DNA of 64,000 nt from NCBI GenBank assembly GCA_964481575.1, contig CAYZTR010000002.1, forward strand, positions 1-64,000, written 5' to 3'. A program made the position numbers and the translations under genes. Under the pieces are notes generated by a model. That model did not search any database, had not been told where the DNA came from, and worked only from the letters and a program-made list of their open reading frames with translations. Of the stretch, positions 8,325 to 16,891 are shown piece after piece. Each line of letters starts with the position of its first letter. Within the stretch, counting starts at the first letter, position 1. The DNA comes from UQRS01 sp964481575. GTDB lineage: Bacteria; Bacillota; Clostridia; Oscillospirales; Acutalibacteraceae.

Positions 8325-9995
8325 ATGCAGACAAACGGGAAAACAAAAGTTGCTTACGCGTCCGTGATGGCCGGCATGGGCTTGCTGGCCGGTGTTCTGG
8401 CCTGGCTATTCCTTCTGCTGGCAAAAGGCGGTTTTTACCTGTTGTGGGAAAAGTTGCCGGCCGTCTTACAGTTGCCCAGCTATACCACCACCCTGGCAGC
8501 CATTGTTCCGGAAGGCTGGGGATTCGCAGTATATACCATTATTCTGGCCGTTGTGGGCGGTTTGATTTTGGGGCTATATCAGCTTGTTTTCGGCCAGCAT
8601 CCCGCCAATATTTCGGATATCATCCTTTCCAACTGGGAAGGAACCCTTCCCCCGTTTTCCTCCCTCTGGAAATTGATCATCGGGACATTGCTGCCGCTGA
8701 TCTTTGCCGGCCCGGTCGGTCCCGAAGCCGGTGTTGTAGCACTGCTGGCTGTTTGCTATTCCGCTGCACGGAAGCTGAACACCAGCCGTATTTTAAAAGG
8801 GACGCCTCAGGCCGACGGTAATATTTCCTTCGCTGCCCGTCATTCTACCAGCGCTTTGTACTTTCTCTTTGCCGTACTTGCTTACGGACTTCTGGAATAT
8901 CTGTTGCCGAAGGGATTTGATTTCAGCCAGCGGCTGGCAGCGGGTTCTCTTTCCGTCTCGGACGCCTTACTGGCCGTTCCCATGATTGTGGTTGGAGCTG
9001 CCTGCGGCTATTTGTATCTGTTGGCCCACATCTGCTTTCAAAAGCTGTTCTCCAACCTGCGCACTGGCTGGAAGCGGATCATATCCACCCTGCTGTCCGG
9101 TTTGATGCTGGGCCTGTTGGGCGCATTGTTGCCCCTGCTGTTGGGCGGAGGCCGGGTGCAACTGCTGACAATTTCCGAAACTTATTTAAATTTTGCCACA
9201 GCCATTGCGCCGGTGCTGATCCTGCTTGGCGTATGCAAATTACTGCTGACCGCCCTATGCACCAACGCCGGTTGGCAAGGCGGTACTGTGATGCCTATCC
9301 TGTTTGCAGCAAGCTCCATTGGGCTTGGCACAGCCCAGTTATTTCATAACAGCGCCCTTTTGAACACCTGTATCATTGCCGGCCTGATGCTGGGCCTGAT
9401 CTACCCCAAAAAGCAATGGCTCATTGCCATTCTTGTATTTCTGGTCTTCTTCCCCTTCCTGCCGGTAGGGCAGTCTGTTTTGCTATTTCTGTTCCTGATG
9501 GCGGCCACCTGCCTTGGCACGTTGCTGCCCCAATTCCCCGGCACACCTGGTTATCTGGCCGATCAGATCAAACAGGAAAAGGCTACTGAGCAGCCCGCTG
9601 CGGCAGAGCAGAATCGTCCAACCGCCTCCCCGAACGACCCAACTGTATCCATCGCATCTGATATATCCGACCGGGAAATTGACGCACTGATGCAGGAAGT
9701 TTCGGTAGATATGGCCGACATGATCGCCGCTGATACAGGCCTTCCTGTCGCGCATTGCAAGGCGGTTCTGGATCTCATTTTGGCAGGAAATTTGGAGGAA
9801 CCGCAAGAAACTGACCAGGAGATTCAGGCCATAGCAGAACAAACCGGATTGAATCTGGAAGAAACCGAAACCATCCTTACCGCCATTTATACCGTTATGG
9901 ATGCAGCGCCGGATCCGGTTCCGGCGGATCTGTTGGCCCCAGCAGATGACGAAGCAGACGACGAAACGGAGGAGATATCTCATGCAAAATCCTGA
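8325..9995 (+). CDS. ClC-family chloride channel/transporter with cytosolic helical tail
   Basis: A membrane protein of 556 aa with about ten to twelve hydrophobic segments in residues 10-410. Two ClC pore motifs can be aligned: GPVGPEAG at about residue 127, where ClC exchangers have G(K/R)EGP, and GGTVMP in the second half for GxFxP. The gating Glu of the first motif is Val here, which in known ClCs favours channel rather than proton-coupled exchange; that consequence is inferred. Residues 447-527 form a soluble acidic helical module also found twice in the next protein. The ATG at 8325 follows GCGGGGG. The stop overlaps the next start by 14 bp, so the two are translationally coupled. Confidence 0.82.
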   Translation: MQTNGKTKVAYASVMAGMGLLAGVLAWLFLLLAKGGFYLLWEKLPAVLQLPSYTTTLAAIVPEGWGFAVYTIILAVVGGLILGLYQLVFGQHPANISDIILSNWEGTLPPFSSLWKLIIGTLLPLIFAGPVGPEAGVVALLAVCYSAARKLNTSRILKGTPQADGNISFAARHSTSALYFLFAVLAYGLLEYLLPKGFDFSQRLAAGSLSVSDALLAVPMIVVGAACGYLYLLAHICFQKLFSNLRTGWKRIISTLLSGLMLGLLGALLPLLLGGGRVQLLTISETYLNFATAIAPVLILLGVCKLLLTALCTNAGWQGGTVMPILFAASSIGLGTAQLFHNSALLNTCIIAGLMLGLIYPKKQWLIAILVFLVFFPFLPVGQSVLLFLFLMAATCLGTLLPQFPGTPGYLADQIKQEKATEQPAAAEQNRPTASPNDPTVSIASDISDREIDALMQEVSVDMADMIAADTGLPVAHCKAVLDLILAGNLEEPQETDQEIQAIAEQTGLNLEETETILTAIYTVMDAAPDPVPADLLAPADDEADDETEEISHAKS

Positions 9996-10533
9996 TGCCG
10001 CCAAATTCGTGTTAGAAACCCTGACCAATGAAGCTGCCGCCAGATCCGGCACGTCTAAGGAAAACTGCGCCGCTGTGCTGGCCGCCATGACCGAATTGGG
10101 AGAAAGCGGCTTTGCCGGCAGTTTTGATGCCCATGTGGCCCAAATCTCTCAAAAAGCCGGCCTGTCTGCTGCCGATACTGTGGTGATACTGGAAGCTGTC
10201 AATCAGGTGGTTGGAATGCTCCGGGGAAACAGCGGAGAATTAGACCCGGCCTATCTGGACGACAGTCAGGACGACGAAGAACAGGCGCCGGATTCCATGG
10301 AGGCCGCAGCAGCATCAGTGTTGCAGCGGCATGCCGATGCCATTGCCGCTTCCCTACAGCAGCCGGTAGAAACCTGTTTTTCCATTTTGTCCGCCTTTGA
10401 AGAACGATGCGATGCCAGCCCCGACACCACCTTTGAGCAGGATGTGGCGGCCATCGCCGAAAGCACCGGCCATTCCGCCAACCTGGTGGAACAGGTGTTA
10501 GATGCACTGGACAACCTTCTGGATTCCCATTAA
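9982..10533 (+). CDS. Acidic protein of two helical modules shared with the ClC tail
   Basis: I do not recognise a named family. The 183-aa product is soluble, very acidic and mostly helical. It contains two copies of a roughly 75-residue module (about residues 5-75 and 105-183). Each has a conserved Cys-x-x-[VI]-L in a first helix (NCAAVLAAM; TCFSILSAF) and a second part resembling I-[AS]-x-x-[TA]-G-...-V/I-L-x-A-[VL] (ISQKAGLSAADTVVILEAV; IAESTGHSANLVEQVLDAL). A third copy is the cytosolic tail of the ClC protein encoded just upstream (HCKAVLDLI; IAEQTGLNLEETETILTAI). ATG 9982 follows GGAGGAGAT inside the ClC gene. The sharing suggests it binds or regulates the channel tail. Confidence 0.75.
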   Translation: MQNPDAAKFVLETLTNEAAARSGTSKENCAAVLAAMTELGESGFAGSFDAHVAQISQKAGLSAADTVVILEAVNQVVGMLRGNSGELDPAYLDDSQDDEEQAPDSMEAAAASVLQRHADAIAASLQQPVETCFSILSAFEERCDASPDTTFEQDVAAIAESTGHSANLVEQVLDALDNLLDSH

Positions 10534-10584
10534 CGCATGGGACGCCGGATCCCCACAGAACAGCAAACTGATATACAAAGCAAA

Positions 10585-10618
10585 AGGGCTGTCTCACAAA
10601 GCACGGTGAGGCAGCCCT
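10585..10618. terminator. Bidirectional terminator hairpin between ClC operon and L7/L12-like gene
   Basis: AGGGCTGTCTCAC pairs exactly with GTGAGGCAGCCCT across an 8-nt loop. A-rich and T/A-rich flanks on each side suit termination from both convergent genes. The same stem core recurs at 41793-41828. Confidence 0.8.
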
Positions 10619-10707
10619 AATATTATAATAGCAAAAAAGCAAAAGCCCTGTGAGCGTGTCAAAAAGAGCACCTGCCAACGGCATCTGCTGATGAATAGGA
10701 TGCGGAT

Positions 10708-11034
10708 TTATTTCAGGGATTCAAACCGTACAGACGCACCCAATCCCTCAAACAAGCACTTTAATTCCTGCGCCCGTTCCCTATCCAGATCCTGTATAAT
10801 ACACTTAGGCAGATCTGTCACAATATTCACTGCATCCAAGCGACTGATCTGTAATAGATTACGAACCGCTTTGATCACAGCACGTTCCTTTCGCCCGGCC
10901 GAGATCAGAATTAGATCAAAGCTGGTTTTCTGTCGTTGCTCGTGATCCTCCATGCGCTTTTCCACCAATTTGGAAAGGGCTTCTTCATTCAACAGATCCG
11001 CGTTAAATTCCATGTCATCGACAATGTATCCCAT
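10708..11034 (-). CDS. Stand-alone L7/L12 C-terminal-domain-like protein
   Basis: A 108-aa protein. Residues 36-106 match the ribosomal L7/L12 C-terminal fold in order: KTSFDLILISAG for the family's KTEFDVILxxAG, then RAVIKAVRNLL for VIKAVRxxT, then the A..IV..LP...... helix-turn and AQELKCLFEGLGASVRF for the AE.LK..LE..GA.V end. The first 35 residues are a different helical segment (NADLLNEEALSKLVEKRM), not the L12 dimerisation domain or hinge. The GLGL stretch that contacts elongation factors in true L12 is replaced by ISRL. ATG 11034 follows GGAGGAT. Monocistronic, with a terminator at 10585-10618. Function unknown; not expected to replace rplL. Confidence 0.7.
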   Translation of the reverse strand: MGYIVDDMEFNADLLNEEALSKLVEKRMEDHEQRQKTSFDLILISAGRKERAVIKAVRNLLQISRLDAVNIVTDLPKCIIQDLDRERAQELKCLFEGLGASVRFESLK

Positions 11035-11145
11035 ATTTGATCCTCCAACATTTTAAATCTATTTTATTATAGTATCTATTATAGCAGATTTCCTGCAAAT
11101 TTTCTATTGTTCATAGGATATTTACATGCGATCTAGAGAATTGGA

Positions 11146-11174
11146 TTGCTTTTCCGGTTGAAATCGGGTACAAT
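11146..11174 (+). promoter_or_regulatory. Sigma-A promoter of the degV-family gene
   Basis: TTGCTT (11146-11151), 17-bp spacer, TACAAT (11169-11174), 44 bp before the start codon. Confidence 0.65.
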
Positions 11175-11217
11175 AATGAAAATATGTACAAATTCAGGAA
11201 AGAAATGAGGCCTGACG

Positions 11218-12060
11218 ATGAAATACTTTGTTTTGGCAGACAGCGGCTGCGATCGCACCGTAGCCATGAAATCTGACCCTATGCTGCAAATTATCCCCTG
11301 CCATCTTCAGGTAGGCAATTTACTGTTTGAGGATGATGATAGCTTTGATCAGGCCGCCTTTTTACGCGCCATGTCCCAGATAGAGGAATGTCCCCGCAGC
11401 GCCTGCCCGGCCGTGGGCCTTTGGCTGGAAGCCATGGAGTCCTCAGACGCGGATGTCATTTTTGCCGTCACCCTGTCCTCCAAGCTGTCCGGATCCTATA
11501 ACAGCGCTGTGCAGGCCGCCGCCCTGTTTTCCGACCTGCACCCGGAGAAATTTGTCCATGTATTCAGTTCTGACTCTGCTGCCGCCGGAGAAACCAAAAC
11601 AGTGGAAACCCTGCTGGCCCTTAGCCGGCAGGAATTAGCCCCCGAAGAAATTGTCAAAACCATGGATTCCAATATTGCCGGGCTGAACACGTTATTCGCC
11701 CTGGAGGACTTGAGCATTCTCAAAAAGAACGGCCGGCTGACCGGGATGGCCGCTGTTGCTGCCACTGCCCTTGGAATCAAACCAATCCTGGCCGCCGGGC
11801 AGCAAGGAAAAATCGTTAAACTGGGTCAGACCCGGGGCATGAAAAAGGCCATACAGCTGTTGGCTGATCACATTGTTTTGCGGGTCAAGGATCCCAACAA
11901 GCTGACCATGATCCTCACCTATTGCGGTGATCCTAAAAACGCAACTCTGCTGCGGCAAGAGCTTTCCATGCGATTCAAGCTCAAGCGCATTGAGCTGGTA
12001 GCTGCTGCGGGGATCAGTACCATGTATGCCCAAAACGGCGGTGTTGTTGCTGCCTTTTAA
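11218..12060 (+). CDS. DegV family (fatty-acid-binding) protein
   Basis: DegV/FakB-type proteins bind a fatty acid between two alpha/beta domains; the best-known members present it to the kinase FakA for phosphorylation. The 280-aa length is normal. Recognisable are the N-terminal FVLADSGCD strand and turn, the TLSSKLSGSYNSA motif that holds the fatty-acid carboxylate, and LEDLSILKKNGRL followed by GIKPIL. No fakA is present in the window, so involvement in exogenous fatty-acid use is an inference from family. ATG 11218 sits after GAAATGAGG. It has its own promoter and a strong downstream terminator. Confidence 0.9.
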   Translation: MKYFVLADSGCDRTVAMKSDPMLQIIPCHLQVGNLLFEDDDSFDQAAFLRAMSQIEECPRSACPAVGLWLEAMESSDADVIFAVTLSSKLSGSYNSAVQAAALFSDLHPEKFVHVFSSDSAAAGETKTVETLLALSRQELAPEEIVKTMDSNIAGLNTLFALEDLSILKKNGRLTGMAAVAATALGIKPILAAGQQGKIVKLGQTRGMKKAIQLLADHIVLRVKDPNKLTMILTYCGDPKNATLLRQELSMRFKLKRIELVAAAGISTMYAQNGGVVAAF

Positions 12061-12115
12061 GGGTATTCCTCTGGATTTGCGGTTCGTTTCCGATCCTTCC
12101 GCGGTTATTGCAAAG

Positions 12116-12154
12116 CCCTCCCTTCGTGCACTAAACACAAAGGGAGGGTTTTTT
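12116..12154 (+). terminator. Rho-independent terminator after degV-family gene
   Basis: CCCTCCCTT pairs perfectly with AAGGGAGGG across a 15-nt loop and is followed by six Ts on the plus strand. Confidence 0.9.
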
Positions 12155-12207
12155 ATCTGCTGTCACGGTTTTGTAACAGCCTTCAAATTCATTAGATCTC
12201 CAAAGAA

Positions 12208-13473
12208 TTATGCACCCAGCTTATCGGCGGCAGAATTCTGTAATATTTCTGGGGCCGCTTGCTCGGTAATACAATTCTCATGGATGACAACCGCTTTCAC
12301 ATTTTTATCCGAGGGTACACGGAACATCAGATCCTGCAGCACTGCCTCCAAAACGGACCGCAATCCACGGGCGCCGGTTTGGTTCGCAATGGTTTTCTTA
12401 GCAATAGCCTGCAACGCCTTTTCCGTGAAGGTCAGTTCAATACCGTCCAGACGGAACAGTGCCTGATACTGCTTCACAACGGAGTTTTTGGGCTCCAGCA
12501 TAATGCGGATCAAGGATGCTTCGTCCATAGCATGGAGAGCCGTAATGACTGGAAGCCGTCCCACCAGCTCGGGAATCATCCCAAATTTTACCAAATCCTG
12601 ATGGGTCGCCTGGCAAGTCAAAGCATCCCCATCCACACTGGCCTTGGACTGAACTTCTGCACCGAAGCCAAGACTGCTTCCGCCCAACCGTTTCTCGATC
12701 ACCTGCTGAATACCGTCAAAAGCACCGGCGCAGATAAAGAGGATGTTGGTGGTATCCAGTTGAATGAACTCCTGCTGTGGATGTTTCCTGCCACCTCCTG
12801 GCGGAACATTAGAAACCGTCCCTTCCAGGATTTTCAGCAAAGCCTGCTGCACTCCTTCCCCGCTGACGTCCCGGGTAATGGAGGGATTTTCGCTTTTGCG
12901 GGCGATCTTGTCAATTTCATCAATATAGATAATACCCCGCTCCGCCTTTTCCACGTCGTAATCCGCTGCCTGGATCAAACGGAGCAAAATGTTCTCCACG
13001 TCCTCCCCCACATAACCGGCTTCGGTCAGGGTTGTGGCGTCTGTAATGGCAAAGGGAACATTGAGGATCCGCGCCATGGTCTGAGCCAAAAGGGTTTTGC
13101 CCACGCCGGTGGGTCCCAGCAGCAGCACATTACTTTTGGACAACTCCACATCTGACTTATCCTGTTGGAAAATGCGCTTATAATGATTGTACACCGCAAC
13201 TGAAAGAGCAATTTTGGCCTCTTCCTGCCCGATGACATATTCATCCAGCTTTTCCTTCATCTCCATGGGGGTAGGCAGCGTAAAGGCCTCCTGCTCCGCT
13301 TTTTTGGCATAACGCTTGTTACGATGGCAAAACTCCCCCTCCAACATAGAGTAACACAGTTCCACACACTCATCACAGATATAAACATCAGGGCCAGCAA
13401 TGAGCTTCAGCACCTCGTCCTGAGACTTGCCGCAAAAGGAGCAGCGAAACTGATTTTCATCTTGATTGGGCAC
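12208..13473 (-). CDS. clpX: ATP-dependent Clp protease ATP-binding subunit ClpX
   Basis: AAA+ unfoldase that feeds tagged or damaged proteins to ClpP. The 421-aa protein has the N-terminal C4 zinc-binding domain (CSFCGKSQ, ICDECVELC), Walker A GPTGVGKT, Walker B IIYIDEIDKI, the pore-loop AGYVGEDVE and the C-terminal small AAA domain. The start is GTG at 13473, about 8 nt after AAAGGATGG. It lies 23 bp after clpP and is last in the tig-clpP-clpX order that is common in Firmicutes and proteobacteria. Confidence 0.97.
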   Translation of the reverse strand: MPNQDENQFRCSFCGKSQDEVLKLIAGPDVYICDECVELCYSMLEGEFCHRNKRYAKKAEQEAFTLPTPMEMKEKLDEYVIGQEEAKIALSVAVYNHYKRIFQQDKSDVELSKSNVLLLGPTGVGKTLLAQTMARILNVPFAITDATTLTEAGYVGEDVENILLRLIQAADYDVEKAERGIIYIDEIDKIARKSENPSITRDVSGEGVQQALLKILEGTVSNVPPGGGRKHPQQEFIQLDTTNILFICAGAFDGIQQVIEKRLGGSSLGFGAEVQSKASVDGDALTCQATHQDLVKFGMIPELVGRLPVITALHAMDEASLIRIMLEPKNSVVKQYQALFRLDGIELTFTEKALQAIAKKTIANQTGARGLRSVLEAVLQDLMFRVPSDKNVKAVVIHENCITEQAAPEILQNSAADKLGA

Positions 13474-13496
13474 AAAACATCCATCCTTTGGAAAAT

Positions 13497-14078
13497 TTAT
13501 CTCTGAGTAATAACTCGGTCAATCAGACCGTATTCCATGGCCTCCTGGGCGGACATGAAATTATCCCGCTCGGTATCCCGCTGGATAACCTCCAGGGGCT
13601 GGCCGGTGGCCTCCGACAGCATCCGGTTCAGATTTTCCCGGGTACGGACGATATGATCTGCATGGATTTTAATATCCGTACACTGGCCCTGAGCCTGACC
13701 CAAAGGCTGATGAATCATGATCTCAGCATTAGGCAACGCAAGCCGCTTCCCCTTGGTACCGGCGGTCAGCAGGAAGGCGCCCATACTGGCAGCCATACCC
13801 ATGCAAATGGTAGAAACATCACACTTGATATACTTCATGGTATCATAGATGGCCAATCCGGCGGATACCGAGCCGCCGGGGCTGTTGATATAAAAGCTGA
13901 TATCCTTGTCCGGATCCTGCCCCTCCAGGAACAGCATCTGGGCGATCACCAGGCTGGCGGTCTGATCGTTGACTTCATCATGCAGCATAATGATACGGTC
14001 GTTGAGCAAGCGGGAAAAAATATCGTAGCTGCGCTCGCCGCGGCTGGTCTGCTCCACAACATAAGGTACTAATGCCAT
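13497..14078 (-). CDS. clpP: ATP-dependent Clp protease proteolytic subunit ClpP
   Basis: Serine peptidase forming the barrel that degrades substrates delivered by ClpX or ClpC. The 193-aa protein has the catalytic Ser in GMAASMGAF, the His in IMIHQPLG and the Asp later in the RDTERDNF region, plus the substrate-groove INSPGGSV. ATG 14078 (MALVPYV) follows AGGAGG; the frame extends three codons upstream without support. Between tig and clpX. Confidence 0.97.
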   Translation of the reverse strand: MALVPYVVEQTSRGERSYDIFSRLLNDRIIMLHDEVNDQTASLVIAQMLFLEGQDPDKDISFYINSPGGSVSAGLAIYDTMKYIKCDVSTICMGMAASMGAFLLTAGTKGKRLALPNAEIMIHQPLGQAQGQCTDIKIHADHIVRTRENLNRMLSEATGQPLEVIQRDTERDNFMSAQEAMEYGLIDRVITQR

Positions 14079-14123
14079 AAATAACAACCTCCTGTTTCCT
14101 CTATGAAATCATTTAAAAATTTA

Positions 14124-14163
14124 TGCCGCCCGTCTGTAAGTATGAACAGATTTCGGGCGACAT
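14124..14163 (-). terminator. Imperfect hairpin between tig and clpP
   Basis: The minus strand reads TGTCGCCCG...CTGT, a loop, then ACAG...CGGGCGGCAT, followed a few bases later by TTTTT. The stem has unpaired bases. It may be a partial terminator or attenuator that sets clpPX levels below tig. Confidence 0.4.
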
Positions 14164-14196
14164 AAACAAAAAGCATAAAATTAAAAGGGAAAATGC

Positions 14197-15702
14197 TTAG
14201 TCAGCCTGTTCCTCAGTTTCTTCCGGCTTGCTGGCTGCCTCATCAGCGGCCTTATCGGCAGTTTTCTTGGCGGCAGGCTTCTTGGCAGAAGTTTTCTTAG
14301 TAGCAAGTTTCTTCTCCCCGTCCTCACCTTCAGCCTTCTTGGTGGTCTTTTTGGCGGTAGACTTCTTCGCAGCAGGCTTCTTCTCAACCTTTTCGGTCTT
14401 TTTGTCTACTTCCTTAATCTTAGCTTCTGCCTTGATCAATTCCACAGCCTTCTCCACGACCAGATCAGCAGAAACTTCCTTCTCCGGAATCACTTCCTTA
14501 ACCTTGTCCGCGGCAACACCGTACATTTGGGCCATTTTCTCATACTTGGCACTGACTTCCTCTTCGGAAGCAGTCAGCCCCTCCAGCTCCACGATCTTCT
14601 CCAAGGCCAGACGCAGCTTTACCTGAGACTCAGCCTGGGGACGATACTGGGCACGGACATTGTTAACGTCACCGCCCATATACTGCAGATAGGTGTTGAA
14701 ATCCAGCCCCTGCATTTGCAACTGCTGGGTAAACTGATTGATGAGCTCATCCGTACGGGTCTCATACATGGCCTCGGGGATTTCCCCCTGCAGCGCGTTG
14801 ACCACCTGCTCCATCAGCTGATTTTCCACATCAGCCAAAGCATCCTTTTCCTTGCGCTCGGCAATTTTTGCCTGCACATCGGCTTTATACTCGGCAATGG
14901 TGTCAAACTCACTGACGTCCTTAGCAAATTCATCATCAATGGCGGGCAGCTCCCGCTTCTTGATCTCATGCAGCTTACAATGGAAAACAGCAGCCTTGCC
15001 CTTCAGCTCCTCTGCCTGATAATCCTCCGGGAAGGTGACGTTGACGTCAAACTCTTCCTCAGAGTTGTGACCAACCACCTGCTCCTCAAAGCCGGGAATA
15101 AAGCTGCCGGAACCAAGCTCTAAAGAATAAGATTCGGCCGTGCCGCCGTCAAAGGGTACGCCGTCCACAGAACCGGCAAAGTCGATAACAGCGATATCGC
15201 CCATTTCAGCCGCTCGATCTTCTACGGTAACGGTACGGGCATTGCGATCGGCCACACGGTTCACCTCAGCGTCCACTTCCTCAGCGGTAACCTGGCACTT
15301 CACCTTTTCGGCCTCCAAGCCCTTATAGGTACCTACTTCCACACTGGGCTTCTTTGTGACGGTAACCTTGAAGTCAACGCCGTCCTGCTTATTGACAGAA
15401 ACCAGCTCAAACTTGATGGTACTGTTGTCATGATCGACGATTTCAATTCCAGCTTCTTTGGCAGCATCCTCCAAGGCATCCCCAAACAATTCGTTCAGAG
15501 CATCCTCATAGAAATAGTTCTCGCCGTACAGCTTCTCCACCATATGCATGGGGGCTTTGCCTGGACGGAAGCCGGGAATGCGGATCTTCTTGGCCTGCTT
15601 TTTGTAAACCTTGACACAGGCTGCGGAGAAGGTTTCGCCGTCAATGGCGATCTCCAGTTCCACCCGATTGGACTCGACTTCTTTACTTGCTTTCAAACTC
15701 AT
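14197..15702 (-). CDS. tig: Trigger factor with long Lys/Ala-rich C-terminal tail
   Basis: Ribosome-bound chaperone and peptidyl-prolyl isomerase. The N-terminal ribosome-binding domain holds the signature IRIPGFRPGKAP at about residues 42-53. The FKBP-type PPIase domain spans about 150-245 (GDIAVIDFAGSVDGVPFDGG), and the helical C-terminal chaperone domain runs to about 430. The protein is 501 aa against roughly 430 in most relatives. The extra 70 residues are low-complexity Lys/Ala/Thr repeats of the AAKKxxAKK kind, ending in an acidic EETEEQAD. The ATG at 15702 follows GGAGGA. First gene before clpP and clpX. Confidence 0.96.
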   Translation of the reverse strand: MSLKASKEVESNRVELEIAIDGETFSAACVKVYKKQAKKIRIPGFRPGKAPMHMVEKLYGENYFYEDALNELFGDALEDAAKEAGIEIVDHDNSTIKFELVSVNKQDGVDFKVTVTKKPSVEVGTYKGLEAEKVKCQVTAEEVDAEVNRVADRNARTVTVEDRAAEMGDIAVIDFAGSVDGVPFDGGTAESYSLELGSGSFIPGFEEQVVGHNSEEEFDVNVTFPEDYQAEELKGKAAVFHCKLHEIKKRELPAIDDEFAKDVSEFDTIAEYKADVQAKIAERKEKDALADVENQLMEQVVNALQGEIPEAMYETRTDELINQFTQQLQMQGLDFNTYLQYMGGDVNNVRAQYRPQAESQVKLRLALEKIVELEGLTASEEEVSAKYEKMAQMYGVAADKVKEVIPEKEVSADLVVEKAVELIKAEAKIKEVDKKTEKVEKKPAAKKSTAKKTTKKAEGEDGEKKLATKKTSAKKPAAKKTADKAADEAASKPEETEEQAD

Positions 15703-15749
15703 GTTTCATTCCTCCATTGGATTTTTTGCATGACTTGGCATTCTTTAGA

Positions 15750-15777
15750 ATTATAGCATAGTATACAATATTTGAAA
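15750..15777 (-). promoter_or_regulatory. Promoter of the tig-clpP-clpX unit
   Basis: Minus strand TTTCAA (15772-15777), 16-bp spacer, TATAAT (15750-15755) with an extended -10 TATGC just before it. It lies about 50 bp upstream of tig. Confidence 0.6.
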
Positions 15778-15851
15778 AGCCTTTTTGTGAAAAAAGTTTT
15801 AAAAAATTTGCAATTATTTTCTAAAAACGAGGTGATTCTGATTTTTTCGCC

Positions 15852-16559
15852 CTAACCGGATGACATTTCCGGCCCCAATGGTACCAATTTGGGCACAAAT
15901 TTTAGGTAATCCCCTGCAATCAGATGCAGATGCACCCCTTCCACATCTCCCTGCGTGGCGTAAACTGCCGCCGGACCATGAATATGCCCGTAGTAGCAAT
16001 GGCGAACCTGATGGGCCTTGAGAATATCAAAAATTTCGTGGCAGACTTGCCCGTTATACACCGGCGGATAATGCAAGAACACAATGGGAATCAGTCCCAA
16101 GGCTTCGGCGGCAGCAATGGAAGTTTCCAGCCGCCCCGCCTCTCGCAGCAACACTTTTTGATTAGACTCGGTATCGTCGAAGAACCAGCCCCGGGTGCCG
16201 CAAACGGCATAGTCCCCCATAGGATAACAATTATTGTGGACAAATTGAAGAGAATCAAATCCCTGTTCTGCAAAAAAAGCCTCCATTTTCCGCATAGTGC
16301 ACCACCATAGGTCATGGTTTCCTTTCAGCAGAAGTTTTTTTCCGGGCAGCCCGTGGAGGAAAGAAAAATCCTTAGCCGTCTCCTCCAGTTTCAAAGCCCA
16401 GGACAGATCTCCCGGCAGCACCACTACATCCGCATCTGTAATGATTTTTTTCCAGTTATCGGTCAGCTTCTCTACATAATTTTCCCAGCCCCCAAAAATG
16501 TCCATGGGCTTATCGGCGCCCAAAGACAGGTGCAAATCTGCAATGGCAAAAAGTGACAC
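15852..16559 (-). CDS. Calcineurin-like metallophosphoesterase
   Basis: A 235-aa cytosolic phosphoesterase with the full dimetal site: IADLHLS (D-x-H), PGDLSWA (GD), GNHDLWW (GNHD), LHYPP (H) and YGHIHG (GHxH). The compact single domain without signal peptide resembles the uncharacterised serine/threonine-phosphatase-like group of Clostridia. The substrate cannot be read from sequence. The start is GTG at 16559, 6 nt after GGAGGA; the nearby ATG two bases upstream is out of frame. Confidence 0.85.
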   Translation of the reverse strand: MSLFAIADLHLSLGADKPMDIFGGWENYVEKLTDNWKKIITDADVVVLPGDLSWALKLEETAKDFSFLHGLPGKKLLLKGNHDLWWCTMRKMEAFFAEQGFDSLQFVHNNCYPMGDYAVCGTRGWFFDDTESNQKVLLREAGRLETSIAAAEALGLIPIVFLHYPPVYNGQVCHEIFDILKAHQVRHCYYGHIHGPAAVYATQGDVEGVHLHLIAGDYLKFVPKLVPLGPEMSSG

Positions 16560-16667
16560 ATGAATTCCTCCGGTTTCGCAGTTTTTTCGGGTAAACTACT
16601 CCTGTAAATAAGCTATTTATTTACCCCAAACCGTGGTGGGAAGACCACGGAGAAAGGATGGTTTGCT

Positions 16668-16850
16668 ATGGATTACAATTATCAGTGCGGTTGTAAAACC
16701 GGCAAGATCAACGGGATCAAGTGTGAGGTCAAGGATTGCACCTTTCACACCACCAACGACTGCTGTGAGGCTGGACAAATCGTCGTAGGCAGTAAAGATG
16801 CTACCTGCTCGTCCCAGACTTCCTGCAACACCTTCCGGGAGCGGCAATAA
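16668..16850 (+). CDS. DUF1540 small Cys-rich protein
   Basis: A 60-aa protein with the DUF1540 pattern: C-x-C near the N-terminus (YQCGCKTGKINGIKC), C-x5-H in EVKDCTFHTTNDCC, the AGQIVVGS strand and a final TSCNTF. Eight Cys and one His suggest a small metal-binding fold; the family's function is not established. The ATG at 16668 follows AGAAAGGA. A GC-rich hairpin (CCGTGGT...ACCACGG, 16631-16651) lies just before the SD. No neighbour shares its strand. Confidence 0.8.
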   Translation: MDYNYQCGCKTGKINGIKCEVKDCTFHTTNDCCEAGQIVVGSKDATCSSQTSCNTFRERQ

Positions 16851-16891
16851 CGCCTGGCGGGAATGCCCTGCCTTCCCCTAAAAATGAGGAA

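Noticed and set aside
16617..16847. 76-codon frame opposite the DUF1540 gene
   Set aside because: The plus-strand DUF1540 product has a recognisable Cys pattern and an SD; the opposite frame has neither.
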